This document shows positions 38,095 through 47,503 of a stretch of 64,000 nucleotides of DNA, piece by piece. Origin of the DNA: Spirochaetaceae bacterium (GTDB taxonomy: Bacteria; Spirochaetota; Spirochaetia; WTKD01); contig WTKD01000005.1 of NCBI GenBank assembly GCA_011524535.1, forward strand, positions 1 to 64,000, written 5' to 3'. How positions within the stretch are numbered: position 1 is the first letter of the stretch; every line of letters starts with the position of its first letter. The position numbers were made by a program, and so were the translations under genes. The notes beneath the pieces were generated by a model, which had not been told where the DNA came from, ran no database searches, and saw nothing but the letters and a program-made list of their open reading frames with translations.

Positions 38095-39693
38095 ATGGGA
38101 AATATCAGATCTTTCATACCTATATTCGTTGTCGTTGGTATAATATTCTGCGCCCTAACCGTCTTTATCCGGGTATACATGAACCGAAATGCCGGAGTGG
38201 AAGAATTCAGAAATTCTCAACTACTTTTTTCGGAAGAAATGAAGCAAGTGCTTTCAAAATCTTCGAACAGCGAAGATTATGCAACAACAATAAAAAATTA
38301 CATAGAAGCAGACCCACGAAGAATAGCCATGTCCTTCTCCAATGATTCTGGAGAAACCCTCTATCTCTTATCAAAACGCAACACCCTCGTTGAAACGATC
38401 AGCAGTAACCCAACATTAAAGAATATAGATCAAAATCTGATCTTTATTCCAGAAAATTTCTATACTCTCCGAGGCGAGGTGTATTCCATACTTGGTGCCT
38501 ACGAACCAGTGAATAACGTCCTATTTCTTACCTATGTTCGCGATGCGATACTTCTCGCTGCTGCGGTTCTCTGTCTTGCGTGTTTGTATTATTTTGTTTC
38601 CATTATAAGAACAGCAAATCAATACTATTCAAAAAACAAAACAAACCAAGAAAATCAATCTTCTCCCATAGCTCCATCAAATCCGGCGATGCAACAAAAT
38701 TCCTTTCACTCCATCCCTTCAGAAGAAAATTCTATTCACACATCAGCAAAAATATCACAATTGCAAGAATTTCAAAATAGGCACAGCGCACCAGAGGAAT
38801 CATCAAACGAAGATAATCCTGTGGTTATGGCAGAAGAAAATTATCAATCACGTACAACAAGCGAAGCTACTCCATCCAGCAATTTCGAAGTAGAAAATAA
38901 CAAACAAGGGCCCATCGAGAAAGATAACGCATACCAAACAACTGATAGTACTCGTGCAGAAACTCCAAGGGAATGGGAAAAAGTTGAAAGCCACTCTCAA
39001 GATGATTATGCAGAAAGTGGCAACACGAGTGGACTCAATCTTCCGGTCTTTTCTCCCACTCGAAAAAATAAAGAGGAGAAAAAGATAGAGCCTCATCTGC
39101 CAGAAGAAGTTCTTGAAAAAGCAAATCTAAAGTCTGAAATTCCTTCCCAGGAACCACTTACGCACCCTAGCACGATCAAATCGAAAGATGACGCACTCGC
39201 TTTATTAGAGGTAGAACTCTATAGAACCATCCAAACCCAGGTCGATCTTATTATTATGCACGTTGAAACATCTAACGATGCAAAAAACAACATTCATAGT
39301 CTGACAGAATTACTCCAAGATGTGCCTCCCAATAAAAATCTATTTTGTCAATACGATAGGGCTGTATTGATACTCTTACCCAACATGAGTGTTCATGATG
39401 CACAAGAGCATGCAGAACACCTAGCAGAAAATATAAAAGACACCTACGATATCGACACCACTTTTGCGATTACTCAGGTCAGCGGGCGCACTGTTTCACC
39501 AGCAGAAATATTGCAAGAAACAGAGGAAATTGCCGCAATAGCAAAGCAGAAACAGCGAAATGTTCTTGCCTTCTTACCCGATAAAGAAAAATATCACAAA
39601 TTGAAAGATGGTCCAGAAGAGAAGGAAAACATTCCAGTAGGTATTCCTTCTCCCGACACTGCGATTGAAATCACAAAGAATTTAATGGACTAG
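38095..39693 (+). CDS. Two-span membrane protein with degenerate GGDEF domain
   Basis: The 532-residue protein has membrane spans near 8-27 and 148-170 flanking an extracytoplasmic domain of about 120 residues. A long polar linker (about 180-350) leads to a C-terminal domain (about 365-500) with the outline of a GGDEF fold: VDLIIMHVETS, AVLILLPNMSVHDAQEHAEH, then TFAITQVSGR, and AIAKQKQRNVLAF at the end. The signature GGDEF loop is replaced by QYDRAV, so diguanylate cyclase activity is very unlikely. It may be a receptor or an inactive regulatory module. It is the last gene of the Maf operon. Confidence 0.7.
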   Translation: MGNIRSFIPIFVVVGIIFCALTVFIRVYMNRNAGVEEFRNSQLLFSEEMKQVLSKSSNSEDYATTIKNYIEADPRRIAMSFSNDSGETLYLLSKRNTLVETISSNPTLKNIDQNLIFIPENFYTLRGEVYSILGAYEPVNNVLFLTYVRDAILLAAAVLCLACLYYFVSIIRTANQYYSKNKTNQENQSSPIAPSNPAMQQNSFHSIPSEENSIHTSAKISQLQEFQNRHSAPEESSNEDNPVVMAEENYQSRTTSEATPSSNFEVENNKQGPIEKDNAYQTTDSTRAETPREWEKVESHSQDDYAESGNTSGLNLPVFSPTRKNKEEKKIEPHLPEEVLEKANLKSEIPSQEPLTHPSTIKSKDDALALLEVELYRTIQTQVDLIIMHVETSNDAKNNIHSLTELLQDVPPNKNLFCQYDRAVLILLPNMSVHDAQEHAEHLAENIKDTYDIDTTFAITQVSGRTVSPAEILQETEEIAAIAKQKQRNVLAFLPDKEKYHKLKDGPEEKENIPVGIPSPDTAIEITKNLMD

Positions 39694-39720
39694 ATATCTG
39701 GATTGATTCTCTATTGATTT

Positions 39721-40626
39721 CTATTCCACGAAATATGAACGGTCTCTAGCAAGTCGTTCTTGGATTGCTGGAGCAAGGACAAATAGAAATTCGTTACGCA
39801 ATCCAGAGGGTCTAGCATATGCGGTATCAGAATCATCTCTCGAATACAAAATCGTTTCGAAAACAGCTCCTGTCTGCACCCGTACGCTCACCCGCAAAAT
39901 TTCATTTTCTTCTGAAATTTCTTGAGAAACGGGGACTAATTCACTTGCTTCCAAATTGAAAAAGGTGCGAACATAGGCATTACTTACATCTGAGATTGCT
40001 GGGTCCATTTCATCAAGATACCAAGCAGGCAAATCACCAACAATACTACGTGAAAGAATAAACTCATTGCTCCCATTAGAAACAACCACCTGCACCACTT
40101 CATCCCTATCTGGTCGGATATTTTCTGGATACAACCGAAGATCTTGCCAATATTGAACACTCTGCCGAAAATAGAAATCAAGTTTGTTGTTTGTTTTGAG
40201 TACGTTTTCAGAGTCATTGAGAACGGCGTATAGGTACGGTGAACCCGATACCCGATTCCCCAATTCCAACTGTATAGGTTCTCTTTGATCAATATCGATA
40301 ACTATCGTTCTTTCGGGGCGCAATCCATAAGAATCGTTTCTATTTCCAACCGAACCAATATCTTTGGCAGCCTGCAAATCTTCGATCAGTCCTATTATTC
40401 TATCTTCTCGGGCTGGTAATGTTTCGAAGGTCCAAATGGCTTCTTCTTGTTGTAGAAGAGTATCACCCAAAGAGATAGAAACAATTTCTTGTGTTTCGGG
40501 TAATACAATCAATGGTCGTGCCTTTCTACGCCTTGCCTGTGCCTCTGGTGCAACATATAGACCAATAGCCCACGTTAATAGCAGTATCCCGCATGCACAT
40601 GCAAGAACAATTATTCTTTTGTTCAT
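39721..40626 (-). CDS. DUF4340 family exported protein
   Basis: The 301-residue protein has an N-terminal membrane anchor (about 6-26) and then the repeated beta units of DUF4340 (LVLPETQEIVSISLGD-type units, near 40-55, and RTIVIDIDQREPIQLELGNRV near 106-126 given here in part as IDIDQREPIQLELGN). DUF4340 proteins are usually encoded beside GldG-type ABC transporters, as here. The ATG overlaps the GldG stop (ATGA), so the four genes form a unit: ATPase, permease, GldG, DUF4340. The role in transport is unknown. Confidence 0.82.
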   Translation of the reverse strand: MNKRIIVLACACGILLLTWAIGLYVAPEAQARRRKARPLIVLPETQEIVSISLGDTLLQQEEAIWTFETLPAREDRIIGLIEDLQAAKDIGSVGNRNDSYGLRPERTIVIDIDQREPIQLELGNRVSGSPYLYAVLNDSENVLKTNNKLDFYFRQSVQYWQDLRLYPENIRPDRDEVVQVVVSNGSNEFILSRSIVGDLPAWYLDEMDPAISDVSNAYVRTFFNLEASELVPVSQEISEENEILRVSVRVQTGAVFETILYSRDDSDTAYARPSGLRNEFLFVLAPAIQERLARDRSYFVE

Positions 40627-42185
40627 CGTTGTGTATTTCTTCTCCTCTTAATCATCAAAATAACGCCAATCAAGGCAACTCCAAGAGGTAGTACCAGCAT
40701 ATTAAACCATCGAACCATCCATCTGAAGGTATTTTCAAGCTGAGGGTCTTGGATTTTGTCCAAGGCGCGAGGGCGAATATTTCTCGTTCTGATAGAAAGC
40801 AAATCTTCATCATTGCCGAGCCATGTGATCGAATTCATCGCAAAGTCAAAGTTGTACCCGGCGTTTGTCACTCGAAAAACATCAAGTATACTATCCACAT
40901 CGCTCAGAACTATGAAACGCGCTGAATCGGTCGTCTTAAGTATATTTTCCTCGGAACTATTTTCTGGAATCGATAGGGAGTCGTTGTAGGAGAGCGGGCC
41001 TTGGTACGCGAGAGAAACCGTGTATAACCCTTTTGTTTCTAGTTCATTCTGACGGAATAGATATTCTTCTTGGGGATCCAAAATGAATTCATCTTGCATC
41101 AACCATGCTTCATCCGTGGTATTCATCAACGTTTCGGCGTATGGGTCCAAAACATCATCTACATATATTGGGCTCGCCCAAAAAAGATCGAACCCTCCAA
41201 ATCGGGAAGTAGTTGGATGTTCCTCATTAACTGTGTTACCGACCACTACCCAATGTGGATATGGTACGAACTGTGGCAATCGATTCGCGGATGTCTGCAA
41301 CACCGCTCTGTTGTTCTCATCCAAAATTAATTCCTGACCCACTCGTACCCCATAATGTTCGAGCAAAGAATGTATTGGGGAAGTATTGGGAGTTCCAATA
41401 TACCCCCCTGAATTGGGATCAATGCGTACGGATACCCCATTAATTGCAAAAAATGCAGAGCCTCCCTGCATCAAAAATTGATCCACATAAAAAGCTGTAT
41501 TCGCTCCAAATTCGGGGGAATCTAGTATTACCAATGTATCGATGGCAGGCTGTATCGGTTCATTGTGACCCACAATCTCAACCCTGTACTCGTTTTGTAA
41601 GACCTGGTACAAGACCTGAGCAGAACCGAATACATCCTGATTACCTTGCATAAATGCGTTTCTTCCCGCAAGAATGCCAACCACTACCTCGTCTTCTTCT
41701 ATTAATTGGTGCAATGTCGAACTGATCTGGTATTCCAATGTTGCCGTTTCAATTACGAAGGGAAGGATTCTATTTTCTGAACGATATCGGACAACTATCC
41801 CTGAATAAATGATTGCATAACTCGTTGCGTCACGTTCGGTTACTTCTATCTGCCTTGGCGCTATACCGAGCGCCTCTACCTCATCCACGATCCCTTCTTT
41901 TGCTGGGTCTAAAACATCAATCAAGACATTTCCTCTCGCGAATGCCGCGTATTCATCCAATAAATCGATGATTTGTTCTGTTTCAGGGCGTATGGCGCGC
42001 AATTTGTCAGAGAGATAATAGTCTATGTATACGGTCTCCTCTATTTTTTCTACAAGATTTTTTGACGCCGGAGACACACTATTCGCCTGAGTAGTTGTTA
42101 TATCTATACGTACAAAATACTGCACACTGTTTAGGGCAATGAGCACCAATAAAACCATTGCCAGCACATACTGTAATTTCTTCAT
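40623..42185 (-). CDS. GldG-like ABC transporter auxiliary protein
   Basis: The 520-residue protein has an N-terminal span (about 4-24), a large extracytoplasmic domain and a C-terminal span near 490-512. The domain begins with the sugar-phosphatase-like GldG pattern (TTTQANSVSPASKNLVEKIE, and the conserved DYYLSDKLR) and an ABC_transp_aux region (VGILAGRNAFM, DTLVILDSPEFG). It accompanies the adjacent permease and ATPase. In Flavobacterium such genes are linked to gliding, but most homologues elsewhere have no known substrate. It overlaps the permease stop by four bases. Confidence 0.88.
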   Translation of the reverse strand: MKKLQYVLAMVLLVLIALNSVQYFVRIDITTTQANSVSPASKNLVEKIEETVYIDYYLSDKLRAIRPETEQIIDLLDEYAAFARGNVLIDVLDPAKEGIVDEVEALGIAPRQIEVTERDATSYAIIYSGIVVRYRSENRILPFVIETATLEYQISSTLHQLIEEDEVVVGILAGRNAFMQGNQDVFGSAQVLYQVLQNEYRVEIVGHNEPIQPAIDTLVILDSPEFGANTAFYVDQFLMQGGSAFFAINGVSVRIDPNSGGYIGTPNTSPIHSLLEHYGVRVGQELILDENNRAVLQTSANRLPQFVPYPHWVVVGNTVNEEHPTTSRFGGFDLFWASPIYVDDVLDPYAETLMNTTDEAWLMQDEFILDPQEEYLFRQNELETKGLYTVSLAYQGPLSYNDSLSIPENSSEENILKTTDSARFIVLSDVDSILDVFRVTNAGYNFDFAMNSITWLGNDEDLLSIRTRNIRPRALDKIQDPQLENTFRWMVRWFNMLVLPLGVALIGVILMIKRRRNTQR

Positions 42186-42901
42186 TGGCTCTCCTTCCGT
42201 TTTTCGATCGTGTATACAGTGAGGATAAGCGAACCTACGATAATGACCAAAAAGTAAATAATATCACGAGTATCTATCAACCCTTTTAGCATTGAAGAGT
42301 AATGCGAATTAAAAGAAATATAACTAAAAAATCTCGATAGCAGTTCTGGCAGTGCTACAAATTGCGAAACATTACCAATTAAGGTGAAGAAACAAAGCCA
42401 CAGAACAGAAATAATAAAAGCCGAAATCTGATTGGTTGCTAAAGAAGATATACAGGTTCCAATTCCAATCCCTGCAGCAGCAACAAATAGCACCGCAAGA
42501 TATTCACCGATTAATTCACCAATCTCAAACACACCAAATACCGACACACTTATTGGAATACTGATGGTCAATGCAAGCATAATACAAAAAAGAATGAAGG
42601 CCCCAAGAAACTTTCCTATGACAAGGTCCACGGTTCTGTAGGGCAACGTAATCAACAACTCGTAACTGCCTTGTTTCCTTTCTTCCGCCCAGGTCCGCAT
42701 TGTGATAGATGGAAGTAGGAACACAAAAATTATGGGCATCAATCCAAAATAGCCCCGTAAGGACGCAATATTTGATACAAAAAAATTCTGAAAAATGAAA
42801 AAAAGCACCGATTGAATAACCAAAAAAAAGGTCATTGTTATGTATGCAATTGGGGAGCTAAAATACTGTTTAACTTCCTTCTGAATCAGTGATCTGATCA
42901 T
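42182..42901 (-). CDS. ABC-2 type permease (GldF-like)
   Basis: The 239-residue protein has about six hydrophobic membrane spans and the N-terminal amphipathic start (MIRSLIQKEVKQYFSSPIAY) of ABC-2 permeases. The MRTWAEERKQGSYELLITLP segment near 67-86 is the family's conserved cytoplasmic loop. A GGAGG ribosome site precedes the ATG even though the start overlaps the ATPase gene by 32 bases. Together with the ATPase and GldG-like protein it forms an export system for an unknown substrate. Confidence 0.92.
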   Translation of the reverse strand: MIRSLIQKEVKQYFSSPIAYITMTFFLVIQSVLFFIFQNFFVSNIASLRGYFGLMPIIFVFLLPSITMRTWAEERKQGSYELLITLPYRTVDLVIGKFLGAFILFCIMLALTISIPISVSVFGVFEIGELIGEYLAVLFVAAAGIGIGTCISSLATNQISAFIISVLWLCFFTLIGNVSQFVALPELLSRFFSYISFNSHYSSMLKGLIDTRDIIYFLVIIVGSLILTVYTIEKRKESQ

Positions 42902-43823
42902 TGGTTCCTCCTGTAAGTTTCACAAAAACATCCTCCACACTTGATTTATGGGGTGTTAACCCAAGCAACTTCAAATTTTCCTCGCAGGTAAAATCAAAAA
43001 TACTCGCTTCAAGGTCCTTACCCGAACGCACTTCTACTTTATGTCTCTTTTTCTCTGCGCCATGATCCACAACTTCCAGTACATTGGGCAATGCTCTCAA
43101 TCGAGAAAATCCATCCTTGGTCAATGTTCCAAGAAATTCGATAGAGTATTGATAAGCAGCTCCTCCATAGGTGCGCAAATCATTCATGGAGCCTGACGCT
43201 ACAATTTTTCCCTGATTCATAATAAGCGCTTTTTCACAAAGCGCTTCGACCTCTTGCATGATATGCGTGGACAAAATAACCGTTTTTGTTTTTCCAAGCT
43301 CTTTTATATACCCGCGTATGTCAATAAGTTGTAGAGGGTCTAGTCCGCTAGTAGGTTCATCTAATATCAGGACGGCTGGATCGTGTACCGTTGCTTGTGC
43401 AAGACCAACGCGTTGGCGATATCCCTTTGAAAGATCACCTATTCTCCTATATTTCATCTCGGATAGACCACAATGCGACAAAGCTTCTTCTATCCGCTCC
43501 GTATTACGATCCAAAGAACGTGCATTAGCAATAAAGGTGAGATACTCAAACACGGATAGATCTGGATACAAAGGAAGAGATTCGGGCACATACCCAATCC
43601 GCTTTCTTGCCTCAACGCTATCTTTGACTACATCCACAGAATCAACGAAGGCCCTACCTTCATTCGGATGGTGAAAACCAGTCAAAACCCGAATAAGCGA
43701 TGTTTTTCCAGCTCCATTGGGTCCCAATAACCCTACAATGGATCCAGATTCGACCTGCAATGATACATCATCGACCGCAACAATGTTTCCATATCGTTTT
43801 GAAATGTTTTTTACATCAATCAT
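42870..43823 (-). CDS. ABC transporter ATP-binding protein (GldA-like)
   Basis: The 317-residue ATPase shows Walker A GPNGAGKT at 34-41, the signature LSKGYRQRVGLAQA near 130-143, Walker B LILDEPTSGLDP near 151-162, and the H-loop in STHIMQEVE. The start at ATG 43821-43823 has GAGGAAG before it; a second in-frame ATG five codons upstream lacks a good site. The C-terminal extension after about residue 220 is typical of ABC-2 partners. It overlaps the permease gene by 32 bases. Confidence 0.95.
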   Translation of the reverse strand: MIDVKNISKRYGNIVAVDDVSLQVESGSIVGLLGPNGAGKTSLIRVLTGFHHPNEGRAFVDSVDVVKDSVEARKRIGYVPESLPLYPDLSVFEYLTFIANARSLDRNTERIEEALSHCGLSEMKYRRIGDLSKGYRQRVGLAQATVHDPAVLILDEPTSGLDPLQLIDIRGYIKELGKTKTVILSTHIMQEVEALCEKALIMNQGKIVASGSMNDLRTYGGAAYQYSIEFLGTLTKDGFSRLRALPNVLEVVDHGAEKKRHKVEVRSGKDLEASIFDFTCEENLKLLGLTPHKSSVEDVFVKLTGGTNDQITDSEGS

Positions 43824-43913
43824 ATCTTCCTCTAACACTCACTATACTCTATTCTGATGATTTCCGAGTGATAGTCCTTTACTATATAAACTCAATTATT
43901 CCCATTTGGTTTC

Positions 43914-44852
43914 TTATTCTTCATATGGAATTGGTATATGCATGCCATCTTTCAACGAATAAGTTTCCGGAAATATACTCCGAGCTTCGCGTTCGAGTAA
44001 ACGTATCTGATGGTCTGTATATCGAGGACTAAAATGGGTTATCCCCATTTTTTTTATGCCTCCGGCTTTCTTTGCAATTGTTGCCGCTTCCATAGCCGTC
44101 ATATGTTGTTTTTCTTCAGCAGATTGAGCATGTTCATTTGTAAACATTCCTTCGCAGACAAAAACATCAGAACCTGCGACTTCTTTCTGTATTCTCTCGA
44201 TGGGCCGTGTGTCGGTTACAAATGAGAATTTCCGACCAGGGCGAGGTTTTCCAAGAACTTGTTCGGGTGTAATTACCTTTCCATCCTCTAAAACTACGTT
44301 CCTACCTTTTTGAAGAGCTGACCACAGTTCACCCCTTGGAACTTTCAATGCCTCAGCATTTTCAGGACTAAAAGAACCTGGACGTAGTAATTCTTCGAGG
44401 GTGTATCCAACGCACATACGCGAATGCTTCAACGCAAAAGATCTAATCCGATATTGCTCGGTCTCCCAGACAACCGTATTCAAATTATTCGGATCGAGTT
44501 CTTTTATCACGATTTTATAATTGATATACATTGCCAGTATTGATCGATTTTGTTCTATATACTCCTCAATTCGTGGCGGGCCGATTACGTAGAGTGGAGC
44601 GCTCCTATCAACCTGAGAGGAAAGCATCAACATACCCAGTAATCCAGTTATGTGATCAGCATGGGTATGAGTAATAAGTATCGCTGATATTTTCTTCCAT
44701 TTCAAATTCAATGTGCGGAGCGACATCTGGGTGCCTTCACCGCAATCAAAAAGAAAAAATTCGCCATCACGGCGCAACAACACAGATGACAGATATCTGT
44801 TCGGTAGCGGTATACTCCCGCCAGTCCCCAATACAAACAACTCAAGATTCAT
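43914..44852 (-). CDS. rnz: Ribonuclease Z
   Basis: RNase Z cuts the 3' trailer of tRNA precursors. This fits a genome in which, in this window, CCA ends are not encoded in the tRNA genes. The 312-residue protein has the metallo-beta-lactamase core with HTHADH at residues 62-67 (metal ligands His62, His64, Asp66, His67), the N-terminal LGTGGSIPLPNRYLSSVL, and the later FVTDTRP, the CEGMF histidine-region start and the THFSPRY block. The start is four bases after the fabV stop with no ribosome site, which suggests coupling. Confidence 0.95.
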   Translation of the reverse strand: MNLELFVLGTGGSIPLPNRYLSSVLLRRDGEFFLFDCGEGTQMSLRTLNLKWKKISAILITHTHADHITGLLGMLMLSSQVDRSAPLYVIGPPRIEEYIEQNRSILAMYINYKIVIKELDPNNLNTVVWETEQYRIRSFALKHSRMCVGYTLEELLRPGSFSPENAEALKVPRGELWSALQKGRNVVLEDGKVITPEQVLGKPRPGRKFSFVTDTRPIERIQKEVAGSDVFVCEGMFTNEHAQSAEEKQHMTAMEAATIAKKAGGIKKMGITHFSPRYTDHQIRLLEREARSIFPETYSLKDGMHIPIPYEE

Positions 44853-44855
44853 TGG

Positions 44856-46016
44856 TTATCGTACAGCCTGCAAATCTACGTCTAAGGAGTAATCTATGGA
44901 AGGGTATCCGAATCCATGCATGTGCAAAAACTCGGTGTATACGCCATCTATATCTCCTATTTCCGACAAGGGAAGATCCCCGATTGTTTTCCATTTCTCA
45001 GCAACTATTTCTTGAACGTCTGGAGACATTTCCCAATCATCCATACGTATACGATTGTGTTCATCAACGGGTATATCCGAACCAGAATACAATTTTTCAC
45101 GCAGCAATCGATCCATTTGACCAACGCATTCTTCGTGTGTGTTCTTTGATTTCATCACCCTATACAAAAGAGAAAGATACAAGGGAACAGAAGGAATAAC
45201 CGAACTTGCACGGGTGACCACCGCCTTATTAACGGACACGAAAGCCTTACCCGAAAGATTCGTCATAGAAGTCTCTATCGCCTTTGCACGACTTTCCAAG
45301 TCTTCTTTTGCACGACCTATGGTACCATTTCGGTATAAATCCTTAGTAACCTCTGGTCCTATATATGAATAAGCAAGCGTCAGCGCCTGTGGAGAGAGAA
45401 CCCCCGCCTCTAATAAGGCTCTAATCCATAGCTCCCAATCTTCACCGCCCATAACCTTGATCGTATGTTCGATTTCTTCATCGGTGGCCGGTTCAACGTG
45501 TATCTGCGTCAAATTACCCAGAATGTCCACACCCTGCGACGTATAGGGTGAGCCGATGGGCTTCAATGCCGATGTATACCGTACCCCCGAATCCGGGTCG
45601 ATACGCACACCGGAAGCAAGGCTATATATCACCAAATCCACGGTGCCCATTGTTTTTTTTATTTCATCAATAGCCGCCTGTTTGCATTCGTGTGAAAACG
45701 CATCCATATTGAGTGTGGTTGCTTGCGGCTCTACAGCTTCTCGATAATACAAATCTGCATACCATCCCGCAGATCCCGTTCTTTTCCCCGTTGGTGCTTT
45801 TTCATACGCAACACCAAGGGTTTTTGCTCCGGATCCAAGATGTGCTGCAATCCTGGTCGCCAGTCCGTACCCAGTAGAACACCCAATAACCAACACATTC
45901 TTCGGTCCTAAGAAGCGATCCTTTTTCTTAACCGCAGAAACCGCTTTTTGCACATACAAACCACACCCCTTGGGATGTGCATTAATGCAAATATTATTTC
46001 GAATCATTTCTTTCAT
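44856..46016 (-). CDS. fabV: Trans-2-enoyl-ACP/CoA reductase FabV
   Basis: FabV reduces enoyl-ACP (or enoyl-CoA) with NADH in the last step of fatty acid elongation and is naturally insensitive to triclosan. The nucleotide loop IGCSTGYGLATRIAAHLGSG near 43-62, the AYEKAPTGKRTGSAGWY region, and the active-site Tyr-x8-Lys (YSYIGPEVTK near 223-232) are intact. The Treponema denticola homologue (TER) is the best-studied spirochaete member. A start at ATG 46014-46016 gives 386 residues; the frame is open to 46085. It is followed by rnz. Confidence 0.95.
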   Translation of the reverse strand: MKEMIRNNICINAHPKGCGLYVQKAVSAVKKKDRFLGPKNVLVIGCSTGYGLATRIAAHLGSGAKTLGVAYEKAPTGKRTGSAGWYADLYYREAVEPQATTLNMDAFSHECKQAAIDEIKKTMGTVDLVIYSLASGVRIDPDSGVRYTSALKPIGSPYTSQGVDILGNLTQIHVEPATDEEIEHTIKVMGGEDWELWIRALLEAGVLSPQALTLAYSYIGPEVTKDLYRNGTIGRAKEDLESRAKAIETSMTNLSGKAFVSVNKAVVTRASSVIPSVPLYLSLLYRVMKSKNTHEECVGQMDRLLREKLYSGSDIPVDEHNRIRMDDWEMSPDVQEIVAEKWKTIGDLPLSEIGDIDGVYTEFLHMHGFGYPSIDYSLDVDLQAVR

Positions 46017-46038
46017 AGTCTTTACTCGCTTGTTTTCC

Positions 46039-46067
46039 ACATTACAGCAAACAAATCTCTGAGGCAA
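46039..46067 (-). promoter_or_regulatory. Probable promoter of fabV
   Basis: On the minus strand TTGCCT (46062-46067) and TAATGT (46039-46044) are separated by 17 bases. The start site would be near 46032, giving a leader of about 16 bases with no Shine-Dalgarno site. Confidence 0.45.
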
Positions 46068-46159
46068 GCAGACCCACGTGCACAAATATGTCTGGCTTTC
46101 GCACCAACGTATAGCAATACAACTCCCCCTGCTCTCTACTCTCCTTGCAAATTTTGACC

Positions 46160-46165
46160 TATAAT
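46160..46165 (+). promoter_or_regulatory. Possible -10 box of hisD
   Basis: A perfect TATAAT stands 48 bases before the hisD ATG. No -35 box is found at 16-18 bases. The leader would be about 40 bases and carries a good Shine-Dalgarno site (TAGGAG, 46202-46207). Confidence 0.35.
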
Positions 46166-46213
46166 CATGTGTATATCGAGGACAAAATCCCCGACGAGTT
46201 TTAGGAGCATACC

Positions 46214-47503
46214 ATGCAGATCATTGATTGGAATCGAGCAACCGAAGAAGAAAAAAGCAGACTCTTTTCTAGACCCTCTATTGATTTATCAAAAAAACTA
46301 AAAAATGATGTGGAAACCATCGTCTTGGATATAGCAGATCGGGGCGACAAGGCTCTCTTCGAATACGCACTTCGTTTTGATGGTGTTGATTTTAAAAAAA
46401 CGAACATGGTTGTTACCTCTCAAGAAATAGCACAAGCGTACAAATATCTGGACCCGGTCCTTATCCAAGCACTCCATTCCGTCATTGATATTGTGTCTTC
46501 GTTCACCGAGACAGATCTATCCAGCAAAAGGGATATCTCTACAAACCCACACCCGGGATTATCCGTACGCACGATAACATCGCCCATTCCATCGTGCGCC
46601 CTATACGTACCATTTGGAAAAGGAAGTTTCCCCTCTATGGTCTATATGCAAGGAATTCCAGCCCAAGCAGCCGGTGTGCCATTCATACATTTTACAATTC
46701 CTCCTGACAAGAACGGTGCCATAGACCCAGCTTGCCTAGTTGCAGCCCATATGTGCGGGATAGAATCGATATATAAACTCGGTGGTGCCCACGCGATAGC
46801 TGCGTTTGCCCATGGAACGCAAACGGTTCCAAAGGTTGCAAAAATTCTTGGTCCCGGTAGCACCGTGGTGAGTCTTGCAAAACAACTGGTTTCTTCTCTG
46901 TGCGACACGGGTAGCTATACTGGCCCATCAGAGTCATGCATCATTTGCGATGCACAGGCAGATCCAGAAGCCCTCGCGGGTAATCTGCTCATCGAAGCAG
47001 AACACGGCCCCGATTCCCTCGCAGTGCTTATATCATCCGATAGGCACGTCCTAGAAGCATGCATTCCAATTGTAGTATCTCTTATCGACAAGACACCCGA
47101 ACCAAGACAATCCTATCTGCGCAAAGTTATAAAAAATTCATTCATTCTCGTCGATTCACTTGAAACTGCCTGTACCGTGTGCACTATATACGCACCGGAA
47201 CACCTCCAATTGCAGATTGATGACCCGGAATCGCTCATTCCATATATACACAATGCAGGTGAAATTCTTATTGGAGAAAAAACCCCCTTTAGCCTGGCAA
47301 ATTATGCCGGAGGAACCAGCGCTGTTTTGCCCACTTCCGGCTTTTCAAAAAGCAATTCAGCATTGTCGGTTCACGATTTCCGCAGAGTAACCGCAATAGT
47401 AGAAGCCTCTCCAGAAAAAACAAAAGAACTACGCCAGCACACAAAGATTCTCGCTCAATACGAAGGATTTCATCATCATGCCCGCATCTTCGACACCTTC
47501 TAA
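46214..47503 (+). CDS. hisD: Histidinol dehydrogenase
   Basis: HisD carries out the last two steps of histidine synthesis, oxidising histidinol to histidine with two NAD. The 429-residue length and the signatures GGAHAIAAFAHGTQTVPKV, EAEHGPDSLAV and APEHLQLQI with active-site Glu-His and zinc ligands are typical. A TTAGGAG ribosome site lies seven bases before the ATG. No other his gene is in this window, so the pathway is split across the genome. It overlaps folC by 26 bases. Confidence 0.97.
   Translation: MQIIDWNRATEEEKSRLFSRPSIDLSKKLKNDVETIVLDIADRGDKALFEYALRFDGVDFKKTNMVVTSQEIAQAYKYLDPVLIQALHSVIDIVSSFTETDLSSKRDISTNPHPGLSVRTITSPIPSCALYVPFGKGSFPSMVYMQGIPAQAAGVPFIHFTIPPDKNGAIDPACLVAAHMCGIESIYKLGGAHAIAAFAHGTQTVPKVAKILGPGSTVVSLAKQLVSSLCDTGSYTGPSESCIICDAQADPEALAGNLLIEAEHGPDSLAVLISSDRHVLEACIPIVVSLIDKTPEPRQSYLRKVIKNSFILVDSLETACTVCTIYAPEHLQLQIDDPESLIPYIHNAGEILIGEKTPFSLANYAGGTSAVLPTSGFSKSNSALSVHDFRRVTAIVEASPEKTKELRQHTKILAQYEGFHHHARIFDTF

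Noticed and set aside
38887-39096. Coding region on the minus strand inside the degenerate-GGDEF gene
   Set aside because: It lies in the low-complexity linker, where open frames on the other strand are expected by base composition.
46017-46085. Longer FabV reading from 46085
   Set aside because: The added residues are cysteine-rich and unlike FabV; the segment also contains the predicted promoter.
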